Assembly (NCBI GenBank): GCA_964291465.2
Contig: OZ219934.1
Location: 11,422 to 75,421, forward strand
DNA: 64,000 nucleotides
Origin: JAGWBJ01 sp964291465
GTDB taxonomy: Bacteria; Chloroflexota; Dehalococcoidia; Lucifugimonadales; JAGWBF01
Direction: 5' to 3'
The notes below the pieces were generated by a model. That model saw only the letters and a program-made list of their open reading frames with translations. It searched no databases and was not told the origin of the DNA. A program made the position numbers and the translations under genes. Below are positions 1 through 8,791 of the stretch, one piece after another (the stretch's first letter is position 1; each line of letters starts with the position of its first letter).

Positions 1-1380
1 ACCGCCGGGAACTCGGACACCCGCCAGTTCCTTACGGACCCGGTCCTCTCCGGCGACCTGGTGGAGATGACCAGGCAGTACACCAAGTGGAGCGTAGAGG
101 TACGGCACGCCTCGGAGATACCCATCGCCATGCGGAGGGCCTTCAGGGAAGCCAAGACGCCGCCCACCGGGCCGGTGTTCATAAGCTTTCCCTGGGACTC
201 GTTGGACGACACGGCGGATATAGACATAGTCCCCTCATCGGCGGGGTACCACCGCATCCGCCCGGACGTGGCGGCGGTGTCGAAGGCCGCGGACATCCTG
301 GGCAGTGCGGCGAGCCCGGTGATGGTGGTCGGAGACCGGGTCGCCCAATCCGGGGCGGTCTCCGACGCGGTACAGGTGGCCGAGCTGCTGGGGGCCAGGG
401 TTTACGCCGCGGCCTACACCGAGGTCAACTTCCCCACCAGCCATCCCCAGTTCGCCGGGGTCCTGAACCTGAACAGCCCAGGCTCCCGGGACAAGCTGGC
501 CGGCGCCGACGCGCTCCTGGCGGTGGGCACCAACGTGTTCTCCTCCTTCCTCTACGTGCCCCAACCCTATGTGAACCCCCGGACTCGCCTGGTCCACCTG
601 GACAGCGCATACCGGGAGGTGGAGAAGGTGTACCCCACCGAGGTGGCCATGGTCGCCGACCCAAGGGCCGGTCTCGTGGAGCTGGCCGACGCCCTGGAGC
701 AGGGGATGCCGGGCTCAGCGCGGGAGGCGGCCCGGACCAGGGCTGCGGAGATCGCCCGGGAGAAGGCGCGGGGCAGAGAGGCCCACCAGGCCCGGGTCCG
801 CGAGCGTTGGGACAGCAGCCCCATGTCGGTGGAGCGAATGATGGCCGAGCTGGCCGGGGCCCTGCCCTCCGACGCCATCATCGGGGACGAGTCGATCACA
901 TCCAGGGGGGCCATGCTGGGCGCCATGGACTTCGACGAGCCCGGCAGCCTCTACGCCGAGCAGGGCGGAGCACTGGGCTGGGGCATGCCGGGCCCGCTGG
1001 GCCTGAAGCTAGCCAACCCCGACCGCCCGGTGGTCGCGGTGGTGGGCGACGGCTCGTCCATGTACACCATCCAGGCGCTATGGACGGCCGCCCGCTACGA
1101 TATTCCGGTGACCTGGGTGATCTGCAACAACCGCACGTACCGCATCCTCAAGGTGAACATGGAGATATACCTGAGGGACATGCTCAAGGACAAGGACCGC
1201 CGGAGCCAGTACCTGGGCATGGACTTCCCCCTGCCCCTTGACGTGGCCGGCGTGGCCCGGGCGTTCGGCGTCCACGGCCGTACCGTGGAGGACCCGGCGG
1301 AGCTGCGGCCGGCGCTGGACGAGGCCTTCGCCCTGGGAAAGCCGGCCGTGGTGGACGTGGTAATAGACGGCTCCGTCTAG
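1..1380 (+). CDS. Thiamine-diphosphate-dependent decarboxylase/acetolactate synthase-like enzyme (5' truncated)
   Basis: The frame is open from the first base, so the N-terminus lies outside the window; 459 residues are visible. The first visible residues (AGNSDTRQ, then SGDLVEM) match the N-terminal pyrimidine-domain region of benzoylformate decarboxylase and acetolactate synthase relatives. The ThDP/Mg motif is clear near visible residues 349-376: VVGDGSS followed about 25 residues later by CNN. The family cleaves or joins 2-oxo acids through a ThDP carbanion in the cytoplasm. The stretch around the motif resembles benzoylformate decarboxylase more than anabolic IlvB, but the substrate cannot be read from sequence. 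The TAG stop shares a CTAG palindrome with the stop of the opposing lactonase gene. Confidence 0.87.
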   Translation, partial: TAGNSDTRQFLTDPVLSGDLVEMTRQYTKWSVEVRHASEIPIAMRRAFREAKTPPTGPVFISFPWDSLDDTADIDIVPSSAGYHRIRPDVAAVSKAADILGSAASPVMVVGDRVAQSGAVSDAVQVAELLGARVYAAAYTEVNFPTSHPQFAGVLNLNSPGSRDKLAGADALLAVGTNVFSSFLYVPQPYVNPRTRLVHLDSAYREVEKVYPTEVAMVADPRAGLVELADALEQGMPGSAREAARTRAAEIAREKARGREAHQARVRERWDSSPMSVERMMAELAGALPSDAIIGDESITSRGAMLGAMDFDEPGSLYAEQGGALGWGMPGPLGLKLANPDRPVVAVVGDGSSMYTIQALWTAARYDIPVTWVICNNRTYRILKVNMEIYLRDMLKDKDRRSQYLGMDFPLPLDVAGVARAFGVHGRTVEDPAELRPALDEAFALGKPAVVDVVIDGSV

Positions 1381-2279
1381 GAGTCGCGGGGGATGGGAGT
1401 ACCGGGTGTGTTGACCCGGACCGTATAGACCGAGGTCCGGGCCGTGAGGAACAGGGTGCGGTTGTCCGACCCGCCCCAGGCGCAGTTGGCGGGCACCTCG
1501 CCGGTGCGCAGGTCCCCAACGTGGTTGCCGTCCTTGTCGTAGATCTGGGTGCCCCCGTTCCCGGTGCACCACACGCGGCCTTCCATGTCCACCTTCATGC
1601 CGTCGGGCACCCCCGGCAGGTCCGATGACATGTCGGCGAAGACCCGGTTGTTGCTCAGGGAGCCGTCGGCGGCCACGTCGAAGGCCCGGATGAGCCGGTG
1701 GGGGCACACCTCGCTCCGCTCCTCCTCCTTGAGGCAGTCCAGGTTCTTCCGGCTTATGGCCACGTACAGGATGGACTCGTCGGGGGAGAAGGCCAGTCCG
1801 TTGGGATACTCGCACTCGTCGGTGGCCAGGCCCATCTTGCCGTCGGGCGAGACCGTGTAAACGCCGGCGAACTTGATCTCCCGCTCCTCCATCGGCACGC
1901 GGCCGCCGGGGTCCGTGAAGAAGATGGTCCCGTCGGAGCGGCCCACCACGTCGTTGGGAGCCGTGAGGCGCTTGCCCTCCCACGTGTCGGCCACGACCGT
2001 CATCGCCCCTTCGCCGTCGAAGCGGACCACTCGCCGGGCAGCCATCTGGCACATCAGGAGGCGGCCCTGCTTGTCGAAGGTCAGGCCGTTGCCGCCCTGG
2101 GTGCCCTCCATCGCCACGTAGGGTGACTGGCCGGGCACCCACTTCAGCAGGTGGTTGTTGGGGATGTCGCTGAAGTAGAGGTAGCTGTCGGGGTGCCAGA
2201 CCGGACCCTCGGTGAAGCCAAACCCCGAGGCCAGCATCTCGGGCTCCCCCCTTACGATGGACGATAGCTGGTCGCTCAT
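1377..2279 (-). CDS. SMP-30/gluconolactonase family protein
   Basis: This 300-residue protein is a six-bladed beta-propeller of the SMP-30/gluconolaconase/LRE family, whose members are metal-dependent lactonases hydrolysing sugar lactones. Supporting motifs are FTEGPVWH near the N-terminus, NGLTFD, APNDVV with FTDPGG, YPNGLAFSPDES, PDGMKVD and GNGGTQIYD, which are the strand signatures and metal ligands of the family. The length is normal. ATG at 2279 follows GGAGGTG with 5 bp spacing. It converges on the ThDP enzyme with a 4-bp overlap (CTAG). Together with that gene and the VOC protein it suggests catabolism of organic acids or sugars, but the substrate is unknown. Confidence 0.88.
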   Translation of the reverse strand: MSDQLSSIVRGEPEMLASGFGFTEGPVWHPDSYLYFSDIPNNHLLKWVPGQSPYVAMEGTQGGNGLTFDKQGRLLMCQMAARRVVRFDGEGAMTVVADTWEGKRLTAPNDVVGRSDGTIFFTDPGGRVPMEEREIKFAGVYTVSPDGKMGLATDECEYPNGLAFSPDESILYVAISRKNLDCLKEEERSEVCPHRLIRAFDVAADGSLSNNRVFADMSSDLPGVPDGMKVDMEGRVWCTGNGGTQIYDKDGNHVGDLRTGEVPANCAWGGSDNRTLFLTARTSVYTVRVNTPGTPIPRDS

Positions 2280-2298
2280 CTGAACACCTCCGGTGAAA

Positions 2299-3231
2299 TC
2301 AGATCTCCGGCAAGAGCATGACGGTCACCTTCTCTCGTTCCGCCAAGGCCCTTCGGGGGTCGTCGACATGGGCGCTGATGACGGCCGGCAACACCTGTCG
2401 CCCAGTCACGGCCGACAGTGCGGCAGCCCGGCGGGCCGCCCTTACTATATCCGAGTCGCCGGCGGTGATGGAGACCTCGGCGGCCACGTGGACAGGCACG
2501 CCGTCAGGGCTTCGCTGGGCGGCGAATACGAGGTCCATCTGCAGGAGGTCCGAGAACTGGTCCGGTGTTACGGTCCCGGCGTCACGGGCATCTTCGAGGA
2601 GGTCGGAGAACTGGCTGTCGAAGCCGGTCCACGCCCCCAACAAGACCCTGACCCTGGAAAGGCCGAGGTCACGGTCTGCCATGCTACGGATTGCTTTCTC
2701 GGCTCTGTGTTCGTAGTACGCGCCCATTCCGTTGTCGACCCTGCCGGTTAGCCTGTTCAGGCCTGCCACCAGGCGGTCTTGGCCGTCCTCAAGACGGTCG
2801 AGACGCTGGTACACCATCTGAAAGTTCTGCTGGGTCACGGCGATAAACTCGTCCAGCCTCTTGTCCAGCGCAGCGAAGTTCCGTTGAGTCGCTGAGATGA
2901 AGTCGTCCAGCCTCTTGTCCAGCGCAGCGATCCGCTGGTCCATGGCCGCGAAATTCCGACCGGTCGCCTCTATGAACTCATCCAGCCTCTTGTCCAGCGC
3001 AGCGAAATTCCGACCGGTCGCCTCTATGAACTCGTCCAGCCTCTTGTCCAGCGCAGAGATCCGCTGGTCAACGCCCGCCAGATTCCTGTCGGTCGCCTCT
3101 ACGAACGAGGCCAGCACCGCCGGTAGTCGGGAGACTTCCTCCCCAAGGACGAGGGCCCGGATGGTCTCCCTCCATTCCGGGTGCTCCCGAAGGGTCCGGG
3201 CCAGGTCGCTTATGTCGTTGATCGTAGTCAT
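2299..3231 (-). CDS. Coiled-coil repeat protein with C-terminal nuclease-like domain (DUF3782-like)
   Basis: The protein has about 310 residues. An N-terminal helical segment (LREHPEWRETIRALVL) is followed by heptad-like repeats of the type LDKRLDEFIEATGRNFAA at about residues 45-140, a long coiled coil. The C-terminal 120 residues contain DLVFAAQR and AEVSITAGD, which resemble the core of PD-(D/E)XK-like domains found in DUF3782-type proteins, with S where the catalytic Lys would be. Such proteins are common in Chloroflexi and cyanobacteria and have no firm function. I chose ATG 3231 over GTG 3270 because the family usually starts shortly before the HPEWRE segment. The domain assignment is from memory. 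Confidence 0.7.
   Translation of the reverse strand: MTTINDISDLARTLREHPEWRETIRALVLGEEVSRLPAVLASFVEATDRNLAGVDQRISALDKRLDEFIEATGRNFAALDKRLDEFIEATGRNFAAMDQRIAALDKRLDDFISATQRNFAALDKRLDEFIAVTQQNFQMVYQRLDRLEDGQDRLVAGLNRLTGRVDNGMGAYYEHRAEKAIRSMADRDLGLSRVRVLLGAWTGFDSQFSDLLEDARDAGTVTPDQFSDLLQMDLVFAAQRSPDGVPVHVAAEVSITAGDSDIVRAARRAAALSAVTGRQVLPAVISAHVDDPRRALAEREKVTVMLLPEI
2848..3072. repeat. Tandem coding repeat within coiled-coil gene
   Basis: Four imperfect copies of a unit containing CTCGTCCAGCCTCTTGTCC, at spacings of roughly 50-80 bp, encode LDKRLDEFI. Two central copies are almost identical over the stretch encoding EATGRNFAA. The near-identity at DNA level suggests recent slippage or duplication, so copy number may vary between strains and may be collapsed in assembly. 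Confidence 0.75.
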
Positions 3232-3313
3232 GGCTATCGATGCGCCTGTGACAAATTGTACTTCATCCACCTCAGTTATAGCAAAGCTTGTCGGGTTTCG
3301 CCGCCCCCTTCGG

Positions 3314-3342
3314 TTGACCGCGTGAGGGGGCGGCGGTACAAT
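3314..3342 (+). promoter_or_regulatory. Sigma-A-type promoter of the VOC gene
   Basis: TTGACC at 3314-3319 and TACAAT at 3337-3342 are separated by exactly 17 bp. Transcription would start near 3349, about 55 nt before the VOC start codon at 3405. Confidence 0.7.
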
Positions 3343-3404
3343 ACCAGTGACTCGAAACCGACCTCCTCCGGTACGGGAGGAGGCACGCCAGCAGGAGGTG
3401 TCGA

Positions 3405-3848
3405 ATGGCTACCAGGACGCAGGACTGGGCCGCAACGGAGACCAAGCCCCTGGTGAAGATTACCGAAATGGACCACATAGTCATCCGGTGCCAGGACGTG
3501 GAGAGGTCCCTCAAGTTCTACGCCGAGGTCCTGGGCATGCCCACCGAGCGCGTGGACCAGTGGCGGGCCGGGGACGTCATGTTCCCGTCGGTCCGGCTGA
3601 ACGCCGACACCATCATCGACTTCTTCGCAACCAAGCAGGAGCCCATCGGCAAGGACGGGGTCAAGAACCAGGACCACTTCTGCATGGTCATCGAGCCGCA
3701 GGACATGGACGAGCTTCGCCGCAAGTTCGAGGACCTCGGGGTGGACATCCAGACCGGCCCCGGCAAGCGTTGGGGCTCCCACGGCGACGGCATCTCGCTC
3801 TACATCTACGATCCCGACGACAACGTGGTGGAGCTTCGGCACTACTAG
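3405..3848 (+). CDS. VOC family protein (glyoxalase/dioxygenase fold)
   Basis: This 147-residue protein has the vicinal-oxygen-chelate fold: a metal-binding His in EMDHIVIRC, the helix VERSLKFYAEVLGM, and the terminal strand DDNVVELRHY with the Glu metal ligand. A second His is in DHFCMVIEP. Family members are metal-dependent lyases, isomerases, dioxygenases or resistance proteins; the substrate here is unknown. The first 20 residues (MATRTQDWAATETKP) precede the fold and look disordered. ATG 3405 follows AGGAGGT with good spacing. The gene stands alone behind its own promoter and ends at a strong hairpin. Confidence 0.85.
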   Translation: MATRTQDWAATETKPLVKITEMDHIVIRCQDVERSLKFYAEVLGMPTERVDQWRAGDVMFPSVRLNADTIIDFFATKQEPIGKDGVKNQDHFCMVIEPQDMDELRRKFEDLGVDIQTGPGKRWGSHGDGISLYIYDPDDNVVELRHY

Positions 3849-3916
3849 GCGCAACGGTGCTCTCCCGCCGGGGCCGCCGGGGTCCGGGCAGGGCACGCGC
3901 AGATACGGGGAAACCA

Positions 3917-3942
3917 GCAGGGGCCGCCGTAGCGGCCCCTGC
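3917..3942. terminator. Bidirectional terminator hairpin between VOC gene and comEC
   Basis: A perfect 11-bp stem (GCAGGGGCCGC with its complement) closes a 4-nt CGTA loop. It lies between two converging genes. The flanks have only short T-rich stretches on either strand, so termination may be modest. Confidence 0.7.
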
Positions 3943-3976
3943 GCCATTTCTTGCTGGGGGCTGTCCGTGCCGCCCT

Positions 3977-6436
3977 CTAGCCGCCTGTCTTTACCCACAA
4001 CCGCTCCCCGTCGCTGACGAACTCCACGTCCCCGTGAAGGGCCGTCGAGTACACGCGCTCTTCGGGCAACAGTGCCACGAGCCTCCGGAGCACCTCCGGG
4101 TGGGGGTGGCCGTAGGGATTCTCGGCGCCGGCGGATATGACCGCCGCTCGCGGCGCGACAGCGGCGAGGAAGGCGGCGGTGCTCGACGAGCGGCTACCGT
4201 GGTGGGGGACCTTCAACACCGTGCTCCCCAGGTCTTGCCCGGAACGCAACAGGCGCCCTTCGGCGCCTGACTCGACGTCTCCCGTCAGAAGGAAGCTGAC
4301 GCCTCCGTGGACCAGGCGGATGACTACGCTGGCGTCGTTCAGGTCAGGAGACATGCCCGGGTGCGGAAGTCCCTCCGGGTTCAATACCCGCAGGAAGGTG
4401 GACGGCCCCAGGGCGATGGTACGGCCCTGGAGGGCCATGACCCTTCGAGGGGCCTCCTCGTCCACGGCCCTCTCCCATTCCAGGTAGAGAGCATTGGTCG
4501 AGGCCACACCGGTGTCGGCGACCGCGTCGACGTCGTACCGCGCGAGGACCGCCGGAAGGCCGCCCAGGTGGTCCTCGTCAGGGTGAGTCAGGACCACCAG
4601 GTCCAGGTCACGGTCGCGGCCGGACAGGTGTCTCCCTAGGGCCCTGGTCGCGCCCTGCACGTGGGGTCCGCCGTCTATGAGCGCCTTGGCTCCTTCGGGT
4701 GAGACGACGAGTATGGCGTCGCCCTGTCCCACGTCGAGGAAATGAACGTGGAGCAGTCCGCCGCTCCCGCCCGCCGCCTCGTGCCACAGGACCCCGGCCA
4801 GGGCCGCCAGCCCGACGAACGCGCCAAGCATCCATGCGGATGGCAGCGCGTTCCGGCCTCCGGGAGTCCTCTTGTCCGAGCCGGCGGTCAGGCCCGCCAG
4901 CGACCTCAGCCGGCGCGCCGCCTCCCCCGGCGCTCCCATCCGCCACGCGAGCAGCGCCAGGGTCCCATAGTAGAGCCACACCAGGAGCCCGCTGAACGCA
5001 GGCACCGGGACGGTCCCTCCCGGCGGCAGGGAGGCCAAGTGCACCAGCTTGATGAGGTATTCCAAGGGGACCCATGCCAGCCAACCCAGCACCTGCCCCA
5101 GCTCGGGATGGACCGCTGCGCCGACGGTGGCGACCAGGGAAAGCACCAACAGTGGAGGCATGGCAGGGAGGGCCAACACGGTGGCCGGGATTCCCAACGT
5201 CGGCACCTGATGAAAGTTGAAGGCGACCAGGGGCAGCGTGGCCAGAGTGGCGGCAAAGCTCACGGCGACGGCAGCCACGCACCAGCTGGCCGGACCGCGC
5301 CACCACGGTTCGGCGCCCGGAGCGTCCCTGGGGCCGGGTCCCAACCAGGGTGCGTACCATGTGAGCAGAAGGGCTATTCCGGCCATCGCGGTAAAGCTGA
5401 GCTGGAAGGACAGGTCCCTCAGCACCGATGGGTCCTTGCCGGCCATCACCGCGGCGGCGAGAGCCAGGGCGGGCAGAATGGTCCTAGGCCTGCCGGCCAG
5501 AATGGCCAGCAGGTACACGCTTCCCATGATGGCGGCCCTCTCCACCGACGGGGACAGGCCGCTGAGGAGGGCGTAGCCCCACATGGCCGCCAGCGGCAGG
5601 ACCAGGTACACCTGCCGCCTCCGGCCCAGCGCCCACGCCCCGGCGGCCGTCGACATCACCAGGACGGTCCCCACGTGAAGCCCGGAGATTGCCAGCAGGT
5701 GGGAGGTGCCCGTATGCCGGAACTCCTCGGCCATCTCCTCGGGTATCCTGTCCCTCAGCCCAAGGAGCAGCGCCTGGGCCAGGGAGGCCTGGGGCTCTGG
5801 AAGGGCCTCGTCCAGCTTCTGGGAGACCCGGCGCCGCGCCTCATACAGGAAGGCACGCGCGGGGTTGCCTCCGCCCTCCTCCAGCAGGACCACGCGGTCG
5901 GGGAAGGGCATGACGAACGCGATGCCCTGGGCCTCCAGGTATCTCCGGTAGTCGAAGTCTCCCAGGTCCGGGGGGGTCTCCAGCCTGCCCTCCACCTCCA
6001 GCAGGTCACCGTACCGGAAGTAGGGAGAGTCCCCCCTTGCCATCACCAGCTCGGTGGTGGGCCTCGCCCGCACCAACACCCGGCCCTCATCCTCGGCCCA
6101 TCCCAGGCCCAGGTCCATCTCCACGACCCTCAGGGTGAACCCCAGGGCCCGGCCCGAGGTCTCCGGGTCCGTGGCGACGTAGCCCCGCAGGGCCGCCACC
6201 TGGGGCTGGGGAACGTCCAGCCTCGCCGGGTCCCCGGCGGCCTCCACCCTGACCAGGCCCGCGACGAGGACGGCCCCCAGAAGGCCGGGCCACAGGGGCC
6301 GTCCCGCTACCCTGAGCAGGGCGACCAGGCAGGCGGCGGCCACGGCGAGGAGGACCGAGGGCCCCAGGCCCGCCTCCAGGTAGAGGCCGGCCAGGAGGCC
6401 CGCGGTCCAGGCGCCGGACAAGAGCACCAGGGTCAT
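3977..6436 (-). CDS. comEC: DNA internalisation competence protein ComEC/Rec2
   Basis: This 819-residue membrane protein has the full ComEC architecture. Hydrophobic segments at residues 1-60 are followed by a DUF4131-type domain, then the Competence domain with many membrane helices (GTSHLLAISGLHVG near residue 245 is its signature). The C-terminal beta-lactamase-like domain from about residue 565 has HFLDVGQGDAI, THPDEDHLGG and VPHHGSRSS. ComEC forms the inner-membrane channel that takes up single-stranded DNA, and its C-terminal domain may degrade the other strand. No comEA, comF or pilus gene lies in the window. ATG 6436 is the only reasonable start. Confidence 0.94.
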   Translation of the reverse strand: MTLVLLSGAWTAGLLAGLYLEAGLGPSVLLAVAAACLVALLRVAGRPLWPGLLGAVLVAGLVRVEAAGDPARLDVPQPQVAALRGYVATDPETSGRALGFTLRVVEMDLGLGWAEDEGRVLVRARPTTELVMARGDSPYFRYGDLLEVEGRLETPPDLGDFDYRRYLEAQGIAFVMPFPDRVVLLEEGGGNPARAFLYEARRRVSQKLDEALPEPQASLAQALLLGLRDRIPEEMAEEFRHTGTSHLLAISGLHVGTVLVMSTAAGAWALGRRRQVYLVLPLAAMWGYALLSGLSPSVERAAIMGSVYLLAILAGRPRTILPALALAAAVMAGKDPSVLRDLSFQLSFTAMAGIALLLTWYAPWLGPGPRDAPGAEPWWRGPASWCVAAVAVSFAATLATLPLVAFNFHQVPTLGIPATVLALPAMPPLLVLSLVATVGAAVHPELGQVLGWLAWVPLEYLIKLVHLASLPPGGTVPVPAFSGLLVWLYYGTLALLAWRMGAPGEAARRLRSLAGLTAGSDKRTPGGRNALPSAWMLGAFVGLAALAGVLWHEAAGGSGGLLHVHFLDVGQGDAILVVSPEGAKALIDGGPHVQGATRALGRHLSGRDRDLDLVVLTHPDEDHLGGLPAVLARYDVDAVADTGVASTNALYLEWERAVDEEAPRRVMALQGRTIALGPSTFLRVLNPEGLPHPGMSPDLNDASVVIRLVHGGVSFLLTGDVESGAEGRLLRSGQDLGSTVLKVPHHGSRSSSTAAFLAAVAPRAAVISAGAENPYGHPHPEVLRRLVALLPEERVYSTALHGDVEFVSDGERLWVKTGG

Positions 6437-6507
6437 GGGCCTCCTTCCTCTCCTGGAGCCGGCCCCCAGGAGCGGGGCCCCGGGAGCCGGCGGTGCAGGT
6501 CCCGACC

Positions 6508-6536
6508 TTGACGGCCCTGAGTCCGGGGCCTATATT
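6508..6536 (+). promoter_or_regulatory. Promoter of the NHL-repeat gene
   Basis: TTGACG (6508-6513), 17 bp, TATATT (6531-6536). It sits in the divergent comEC/NHL spacer and predicts a start of transcription about 23 nt before the ATG. Confidence 0.75.
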
Positions 6537-6565
6537 GACCCAGAACCATCGGACAGGAGGGAGAC

Positions 6566-7456
6566 ATGGCGACGGTCGGCTCCGGCAAGTACACCTACGA
6601 GCTCGTCGAGGATTGGGCCAAGCTCCCCGACGGCTGGGCCCTGGGGCAGACGGGCATCGTCACCGACTCCCAGGACCGAGTATACCTCTTCAACCGCAGC
6701 GACCACCCGTTGGTGGTCCTGGACCGGGACGGCAATTTCCTGGCTTCCTGGGGAGAGGGAGAGCTGCCGAACGCCCACGGGATGTTCATCGACTCCGAGG
6801 AAAACCTGTACATGCCCGTCAAGAACTCCCACGTCGTCCTCAAGTACACGTCCGACGGCAGGCTGCTCATGACCCTCGGGACCTGGGACCAGCCCTCGGA
6901 CACGGGTTGGTCGGGCAACTACCTGGACACGGTGCCACGAGCCGCCGGGCCCTTCAACCAGCCCGCCGACGTGGCCCTAGCCGCCAACGGCGACTTGTAC
7001 ATAGCCGACGGCTACGGCAACGCCCGGGTGCACCGCTTCTCCGCCGACGGCACGCTCCTCCATTCCTGGGGAGCGCCGGGGAAGAGCGGGGCAGGCGAGT
7101 TCCACATCCCCCACGGTGTCTGGGTCCACACCGACGGCCGGGTCTTCGTGGCCGACCGGGAGAACGACCGGGTCCAGATATTCGACCCGGACGGCAGGTA
7201 TCTGGACCAGTGGACGGGCTTCCGGCGGCCCTGCGACTTCTACATCGACTCCGACGGGGCCGTCTACATCCCGGAGCTGGACGCCTTCATGAGCATCGTG
7301 GACATCCAGGGCAACGTCCTTGCCCGCTGGGACCCTCCCACCCCGGGCCCCGAGGGGACGGGCGGCCACGCGGTGTGGGTCGACTCCCACGGCGACCTGT
7401 ACGTCAACCGCAACCTGGAGGGGCAACGGCTGTTCAAGTACCGGCGCTGCAGCTAG
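6566..7456 (+). CDS. NHL-repeat six-bladed beta-propeller protein
   Basis: This 296-residue protein is made of repeated beta-propeller blades of the NHL type. Examples are QDRVYLFNRSDHPLVVLD, NGDLYIADGYGNARVHRF and DGRVFVADRENDRVQIFD, followed by a last blade HGDLYVNRNLEGQRLFKY. The layout resembles the lyase domain of peptidyl-alpha-hydroxyglycine amidating lyase and related catabolic propellers. There is no signal peptide, so it is probably cytoplasmic. ATG 6566 follows ACAGGAGGGAG. It heads a same-strand run with the MFS permease and the two-barrel protein, suggesting uptake and processing of one compound class. The reaction is unknown. Confidence 0.82.
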   Translation: MATVGSGKYTYELVEDWAKLPDGWALGQTGIVTDSQDRVYLFNRSDHPLVVLDRDGNFLASWGEGELPNAHGMFIDSEENLYMPVKNSHVVLKYTSDGRLLMTLGTWDQPSDTGWSGNYLDTVPRAAGPFNQPADVALAANGDLYIADGYGNARVHRFSADGTLLHSWGAPGKSGAGEFHIPHGVWVHTDGRVFVADRENDRVQIFDPDGRYLDQWTGFRRPCDFYIDSDGAVYIPELDAFMSIVDIQGNVLARWDPPTPGPEGTGGHAVWVDSHGDLYVNRNLEGQRLFKYRRCS

Positions 7457-7519
7457 AGGCCGTATGCACGTGAGCCAAGCCGGTGTGCCCACCCTGCGGC
7501 GGGCGGGTGAAGAGTAGCC

Positions 7520-8764
7520 GTGGAGGAGCGCAAGCCGGGGCCCGTCGCGGTGGCCTCCTGGGTCTCCTACGACATCGCCAACACCGTCTTCTGGGTCGGT
7601 GTCGTGGGGCTCGCCTTCCCCCTGTGGCTGACCAACGACCGGGGCGGCGACGACGCCATGTTCGGCTATACCATGTCCGCCACCATGGCCGTGGTGCTGG
7701 TGGTCTCGCCCTTCTGCGGCTCCTACTCGGACCAGACGGGCAGGCGGATCCCCCTGCTCCTGACCACGACCCTGCTGTGCATCGCCGTGACCCTGCTCAT
7801 AGACACCGGCGGCACCCTCCTGTCCCTGGGGCTGTTCGCCCTTGCCCTCTGCTCCATGGAGCTGGGGACGGTGTTCTACAACTCCCTGCTCACCGAGGTG
7901 AGCACCCTCGCCAACCGGGGGTTCGTCGCCGGCATGGGGGTGGGCATCGGCTACCTGGGCTCCTTCCTGGCCGTGGGCACAGCCCTGCTGGTATCCGACC
8001 GCTGGGGGTACGTGGCGGTATTTCGCATAGTCGCCGTACTGTTCCTCCTGTTCGCGCTGCCCATATTCCTGTTCCTGAGGGAACGGGCAGGGGACGTGCG
8101 CCCCGCCACCGTCCTCGAACGGGCCGGCGAGGCCTGGCGCCAGCTATCGTCGAACCTGCGGAGCATGGGCCGCTTCCCGGGGCTGCGCACGTACCTGCTC
8201 GCCCGGTTCCTGTTCGGCATCGGCATCAGCACGGCCACCGGATTCGCCGTCATCTACGCCTCGGACACCATCGGGTTGACCGACCGGGAGATCCAGGTGG
8301 TCCTGGTCGCAGGCATCTCCGTGGCCATCCCCTGCGGCCTGCTCTGGGGCAGGCTGGTGGACAGGATTGGCGCGTCGACGGTCCTCGTCTCCGGGCTAGT
8401 CGGGTGGGTGGCGCTGCTGCTCATCGCCCTGGCCATCCCCGTGCTCTCCTGGACCACCGACCTGTGGTGGGCGGTGGGCCTTCTCACGGGCCTGTCCGTC
8501 TCCTGCGTGTTCACCGCCGACCGGCCCATGATCATGAGCTTCTCTCCCCCCGAGTACGTGGGAGAGTTCTTCGGGCTTCACGGGATGGTGGGAAAGCTGG
8601 CGCGGGTCGTCGGCTACTTCATGTGGGCCGCCATCTCGGTGACCCTGGGCTTCGGCCAGCCCGCCGCGGTCGTGAGCCTGGTGGTATGCCTGGTGTTGGC
8701 ATGCCTGCTGCTCACGAGGCTGGCAACGCGCGCCCCGGCCCTGGCGGCCGGACCGGCGGAATGA
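7520..8764 (+). CDS. MFS transporter, UMF1/Atg22-like
   Basis: The protein has 414 residues and about twelve hydrophobic segments. The start VASWVSYDIANTVFWVGVVGLAFPLW matches the first helix of the UMF1 (Atg22-like) branch of the major facilitator superfamily. The loop SDQTGRRIPLL between helices 2 and 3 is the MFS signature, and GRLVDRIG repeats it in the second half. The substrate is not predictable; relatives export amino acids or are undefined. GTG 7520 is the most upstream start, with a weak GAAGAG ribosome site. It is 63 bp downstream of the NHL gene and 27 bp upstream of the two-barrel protein, so probably cotranscribed. Confidence 0.85.
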   Translation: MEERKPGPVAVASWVSYDIANTVFWVGVVGLAFPLWLTNDRGGDDAMFGYTMSATMAVVLVVSPFCGSYSDQTGRRIPLLLTTTLLCIAVTLLIDTGGTLLSLGLFALALCSMELGTVFYNSLLTEVSTLANRGFVAGMGVGIGYLGSFLAVGTALLVSDRWGYVAVFRIVAVLFLLFALPIFLFLRERAGDVRPATVLERAGEAWRQLSSNLRSMGRFPGLRTYLLARFLFGIGISTATGFAVIYASDTIGLTDREIQVVLVAGISVAIPCGLLWGRLVDRIGASTVLVSGLVGWVALLLIALAIPVLSWTTDLWWAVGLLTGLSVSCVFTADRPMIMSFSPPEYVGEFFGLHGMVGKLARVVGYFMWAAISVTLGFGQPAAVVSLVVCLVLACLLLTRLATRAPALAAGPAE

Positions 8765-8791
8765 GGCCGGCGGAATGAGGGAGGTGCTCCT

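Noticed and set aside
4742..6511. A 589-codon plus-strand frame opposite comEC
   Set aside because: Gln/Gly/Pro/Arg-rich shadow of high-GC coding sequence; comEC has all family motifs.
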